Shown here piece after piece: positions 45,801-51,800 of a stretch of DNA of 64,000 bases. The DNA is taken from NCBI GenBank assembly GCA_024516035.1, contig CM044964.1:17613084-17677083 (forward strand), in the 5' to 3' direction. The notes beneath the pieces were generated by a model. That model had not been told where the DNA came from. It was given only the letters and a program-made list of their open reading frames with translations, and ran no database searches. A program made the position numbers and the translations under genes. The DNA comes from Bactericera cockerelli (Eukaryota; Arthropoda; Insecta; Hemiptera; Triozidae). Position 1 is the first letter of the stretch. The number at the start of each line of letters is the position of its first letter.

Positions 45801-48800
45801 AATGCCAATAAACATTGACACCCAGCGTTTTGAAGAGTATAGACTCGGTGAAGGTTTTGTCAAACGCCCTTGTAACGCAAATGTTTGCAAAGCCTCGACA
45901 AAACCTACCACCAATGTACCTTACATAACAAACGCTGAAATAACAGGACGTAGCAACTTGGCGCAGTCCATTGCAAATGCAGGATCTAAACTTCCCTACA
46001 AGGAAATTTTCAAGTCAAATATTCCACAAGAATCCGCGATCCAAAACAAGTTCGAAGCTCTAGCTCCACTACTCAACTGTCGGGAACTTCCTTCTAGAAA
46101 GACTGACGTACCCCTACAATATCATCTGAACAAGAAAGTTGAAGGATACAATCGAGATGAAAATCAGCATCAAACAAACTTTGATGTCCAGCCACATAAA
46201 CGCAAAGCCAGTAAAGTACCCGCAGGATTTGATCAGTTAGACATTGCCCAGAATATCAAACATCAGCAACCTTCTTCCCGAAGTGGTAAAGAGAAACAAA
46301 ATGATCGAAAGAAACAAACCGTCATAATTCGAGAAAACTATCCAAGGTGTCCTCCAAGAAATCCCAATGTAAAACAGACCCGCGAAGGACAATTGACAAC
46401 GAAAAATGACGTCCAAGACACCAACAAACCACGTGATCTACGAACCAAACAACACAACCATTTGAAACCAACGCCTGCTCCAGGTCAAACCCGCCCTACA
46501 AACATAAACTCGTCCGTCCAAACAACAGCGCAGAGTGGAGATGAATCCACTGTTTACCTCAACATACCTCGCCAGTTTCAAAACGTTGACGATGTGGGTG
46601 TTCAAGAGCGAAGAGATCAAAGTCTGGACACTTCTGATTTGATCAGAGAACTTAACAAAAATGACACAACTGACCGAAATGCATTGACTTCAAACAAATG
46701 GAAAGTGATCCATGAGATTCTCACTAGTAAAAAAAGAAGACCTGATTTAGTGGATATCTGCGCTGGAGTCGGTGTTGAAACTGAACCTGACGATAAAACA
46801 AAACGAGTAATGAATGGAACTGTTGAAGACTTGTTTGACGGAAGAGGAAATAGAAATGAACAATTCAATGGAAGCATGGACTTACAAGCTCCTGATGTGC
46901 GTTTGGAACGTCCTCTCTCTCAACAAAATTCAGAAAGGTAAGAAATGCAGCAACTTCGGTAGCTTGATCGATAAGGCGGCGGACTTGTTAAGATCACAAG
47001 TTAAGAAAAATTTAGTCAAGCAAGTTTGAGTTATAATTGTGGTATCACGATTGTGATTAACACAAATGTGATAACTTAAGGGGAAAAAACTCATATTTAT
47101 CAAAATGCATTATGTCAAAGAGAAGAACCTGATTGTAGATATCGCAAAAAATATAAGGAAAATATGACAAGTGAAAGTGGTTTGTTTGAAATAACAATTT
47201 TCAAACAAGAAGGCCTTTGACTTTGCATTTTGTAAAACAACAATGAAGAACAAGAAAATAAAAATATTAGTACGTCATAATTAGAGAAATTCAATTCAAA
47301 TTCTTATTTATATATTTACCCTTGTTTTTTATCTTTTTAATTTAGAAAATCGCCAAGTGACAATCTCAACTCACCAAACGCATCTCACCACCCGGCACCG
47401 GTTCCTCACCAGCATGACACCTCTTCCACCGGGTGGAACAACGTGGACTCCCTGGTGCAGGAACTCATCAGGAGGAACATAATTGACCGGCCCTTCCCCT
47501 GGCTTACCACAGAGCCGGGGGGTTCCCATGATCAGAGCGGTGGGTTGGACGAAACCAACCTGACGGAGATGCTGCGGCGGTTGCTTGAAAGTGGTATGTT
47601 AATATGAATGTAGACCGACCTCAGTAGCTTGATCGATAAGACGCTGGACTTGTAACCTGAAGTAGCTATGTTAATATGAATGTAGACCGACCTCAGTAGC
47701 TTGATCGAAAAGGCGGTGGACTTGTAACCTGAAGTAGCTATGTTAATATGAATGTGGACCGACCTCAGTAGCTTGATCGATAAGGCGGCGGACTTGTAAC
47801 CTGGAGGTCGGGGTGGTTCAAGTCCCGGTTTCAGCAAAGATTTAGTAAAGCGAGTTTGAGAAGATGTAACATCGCGAAAGTGATTAACACACATATGATA
47901 ACTAACTAATATGAATGTGGGTATAATTTACGACAGTACCTTACGTTAAACTCTCATCAATAACTAGCAGATCTGAAAAGCTGGCAATAAATTGTTGAGC
48001 TTACTAAAATTAAAAAGCTTTACTTTTTCTTTCAAATTTTTACCATGAGTTTTCCTTTTGTTTATTTTCCAGACACTGGTAGTTCATCCGATAAAACTCC
48101 ACCCATAGCCGATGCCCGCAAAATTTCCCAGGAAGCTACTACCACGTCAGACTATCTTGAAAGAATTGCTCAGAACCCTCCTACAGATCCGATGCAGAAA
48201 CAAAATCATCCCTCCAACAGAGACAAGTCCACTGCTGAAGATTTGCGTCTACCCATGACTCAAGGAAGTACTTCCATAACCTCACCACAGAACAAAAATC
48301 CAATACGAAACCAATCTACATCCAATGAAACACCATGTTCTAAAAGAAGTGTGAGAACGACTTTGGCTCAGAGTCAATGTACATCTAACAGGACATCCAT
48401 ACTCAACAGGACAACAGATAGCATGCGTCAGAGAAAGACAGATTTGATGAGCATTTTCGAGGATTACAAGCGAGATATTGACGCCCTGCTCAATGTTATG
48501 CCTTCACCAGAGTCAGCGGTGCAACCTCCTCCATGTGGTGAGTTTTAAACACTTTCATTATTCTTTTTTATGTCTTACATAAGTATCCCTTTAAGGGATG
48601 TCGTGTTCTGAACCGCTCAATCTTATTCAACTATTATTTATTTATCTATTAGTATGGGTTAAATGTATAAGGCATCCAATTAAAAACTTCTGTTTCTTCG
48701 CACAACCTTGTGTTACTCTCTAAAAATATGAACCAATAACTGATATTTTTTTATAGAATATTACTAGCAATTGTCATCATAGCAGTTTTTTTTTACATAC

Positions 48801-51800
48801 ATCTACACTGATATATCCTTTGAGAGGAAATATCAGCAATAACTGATGTGTACTTATATTATTTCTACCATGTACTTATATTTCTACAAAACGATATAGT
48901 AAGTGACAAAACGAACACTTTAAATTATATAAATATACTGTTACTCTCTTTCATGAAGAGTTTAAAGTTTTTAAAAGTTAGTAGTTAGTTTAAAACAATG
49001 ATCACTAATAATACAGGGTGGACCAAAAAAACGTTTACACCCGTTAATGGTAGATTACTGACGACATTTCTAGGACGGATCTGCAATCCGTTTTTTCGGA
49101 TTCGCCTTTATAACTGCACAAAGTGATTTTTTGCAATTTTCTGAAAAAGTCCGACTTTGGCTTATTCTTCAGGTCAGAACTTTTTTCCTGTTTAAGATGA
49201 GTTGATTCTGAACATTTATGCAGAAAGCCAACAAAATTTCGATGTTTCTAGCTACACTACTTTGTTTTTTACGGTTTGGTTTGGCATCTTTTTTGACACC
49301 TGAATAGAAAAAAAATTCTCATGTAAAATTTTTACACTTTGAAACACTCAAGATTTGCCCGAGCAAATTTTGGCACAGACATGGGCAAGTTTGATAAAAG
49401 TTGGCGGCCAACCCAAGGATGCTAAAAAATAATTTTACGGTTTTTCATCACGTGATCTTCTGGTAAACAAACCAGGTAAGTCTCAAAAAATGACGTTCAA
49501 AATCTTAAAAGTGTTGACTGTGTAGGGTCGTCTTGTACTCAAAGAGTAATTAGCTATTTATGTCTGATAATTATTTTCCTTAGAATTAATTAAAGGCCAG
49601 TCAAATGAATGATTGTTTGTTTCTTGATGATAGTTTTCAAGCATATTTTTCTGCATTCTATGAAATATTATCTTTAAACTTCTTGAGTTTTTTTTAGTAC
49701 AAGTTACATTATTATAATTCGGATGCTGAAATGGCAGATACCCATTTAGCTTATGGAGTTGCCAACAGGAACATTTGGGATCACTTGAAAAACATAGTTT
49801 ACGAAATCTGGTAGCAAGAATCCTTTTGGCATTCGATGACCTGACAGAAATACTTGGAATCTTCCGCAACATTCGACGGAACATGATGAAGAGGTTGAAC
49901 CTTTGCATCCAGGAAGGTGGACGCCACTTCCAACAGTTCCTCTAAGGGAATTGAGAAGGGAGAGCGAGAGAGAGAGAGAGAGAGAAAGGCAAGAAGGTAG
50001 AGGGACAGTTTTGAGTTAGAACTAAGGTACTAAAGTCACCATTGGTTTCAAAAAATTGTGTGAGGAGAATCCATAGTGTGTACTATGGCAAAAAAAAAAA
50101 AAAAAAAATGGCAACAGTCATTTTTATTTTGTAGTCATGAATTTTTTGCTGGCTCTGGCGTTCGGACCGGGTGGACTAGCTTACCACTGAGCTAATCGTG
50201 CGCGTCTAATCGTTTCTCATTGAACATACTAACACAAAATGTTTTTTTAAATACCTTTTTGTTTATATCAAAATAGTATAAAACATAATAAAGACTGCAA
50301 AAGTTTATTAATTTTACAAAATATTATCTTGTTTTTTTCAAGACTTCTATTAAGAGTTGGCAATCGGTAAATATTTGTTATTTAATTAGTATTGTTTATG
50401 ATAGAAGAACCTACCTACATATTTACCTGGATTTATTTCATAAAGTCTATTTTCGTTTGGGAAATTCGCTAGTTTTTTTTGCTCTTGTAGGGAAGCATAA
50501 GAAAAACCATCCTTACAATACATTATCAAGGCAATCTCTCAGGGGCTTACATGAATAATAATTATGTGTATTGTGATACCAATAGTATCTGATATACGTA
50601 TTTACTCGCTCAATTTACAGATGGTATTGCCCCCAAAAAAACCATAAGTAGTTCGTGTTACAATAGGTCAGATACAGGTATGAATAAAATATTCCATCAG
50701 ATTTTTTTGATAATTAAAATAATATTGACCGTCGAGAATTGAACCTCGGTCATGCGACTAACACTCTTAGCACTACCACATCTAGCTAACACCACTGACA
50801 ATCTGAGGAGCACGAAATTTATCATTTGAATTTTCCTAAACTGGCTGATGAAGGCATGGGAGACCGCGGTATTCAAAAAAAGCAATGTAAACAATTTTTG
50901 TAAACAATACAAGACGCCCTTACACAGTCTACAGCTAGAAAACTCTTAGGATTTTTGAAGAGTTTTTGGCAAACATCTAATATTTTTTCCCAGAAGATCA
51001 TGTGATAAAAAATCGTAAAATTATTTTTTAGCATCCTCGGGGCGGTCGCCAACTTTTATCAAACTTGCCCATGTCTGTGCCAAAATTTGTTCGGACAAAT
51101 GTCGAGTGTTTTATTTAGTAAAAAAGTTTTTTTTTGGTGTTTTTTTCTGTTCAGGTGTAAAAAAATATGACAAACCAAATCGTAAAAAACAAAGTAGTGT
51201 AGCTAGAAACATCGAAATTTTGTTGGCTTGCTGGAAAATTGTTCAGAATCAACTCATCTTTAACAGGAAAAAAGTACTGACCTGAAGAATAAGCCAAAGT
51301 CGGACTTTTTCGGAAAGTTGCAAAAAATCACTTTGTGCAGTTACGAAGGCGAATCCGAAAAAACGGATTGCAGATCCGGCCTGGAAATGTCGTCAGTAAT
51401 CTACCATTAACGGGTGTAAACGTTTTTTTGGTCCACCCTGTATAAGAGAATATTTTTTGCATGTTCTCAGATTTGGACACCTTTGATCAATTCATTTCTC
51501 CTCTTGACTCGGAGCAAACTACTAATCAGACAAGCCCTACGGATCTAGACAACCCACTCCTACAGGAAACTTCTGAAACAAGAGACACTAGTAACAACAG
51601 TAACCTAGAAGCCACACCTGTTCCTGTATCCAGTTTACAGCAAGAAAATGAAATGGAATCAAATAAACCAAAAAAATCAAGCTTAATAAAATCGGACGAA
51701 GGTATTGGAACCAGCACAAATAGGACCAACAAAGAAAATGGATCCAGCCAAGCAAAATCTGATGAAGAGAACCGAGAAACACCGAAAAGAACTCAGAAGG

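Noticed and set aside
49558..49908. Minus-strand open frame of 116 codons in the intron 12 element, considered as a transposase
   Set aside because: No catalytic motif or recognised domain; kept only as a mention in the element entry.
50727..50800. tRNA-like sequence with B box GGTTCAATTC
   Set aside because: No acceptor-stem pairing; a SINE-head relic inside the long-TIR element.
51754..51785. CTGATGA followed by GAGAAAC in exon 13
   Set aside because: The intervening bases cannot form stem II; it is coding sequence and a chance match.
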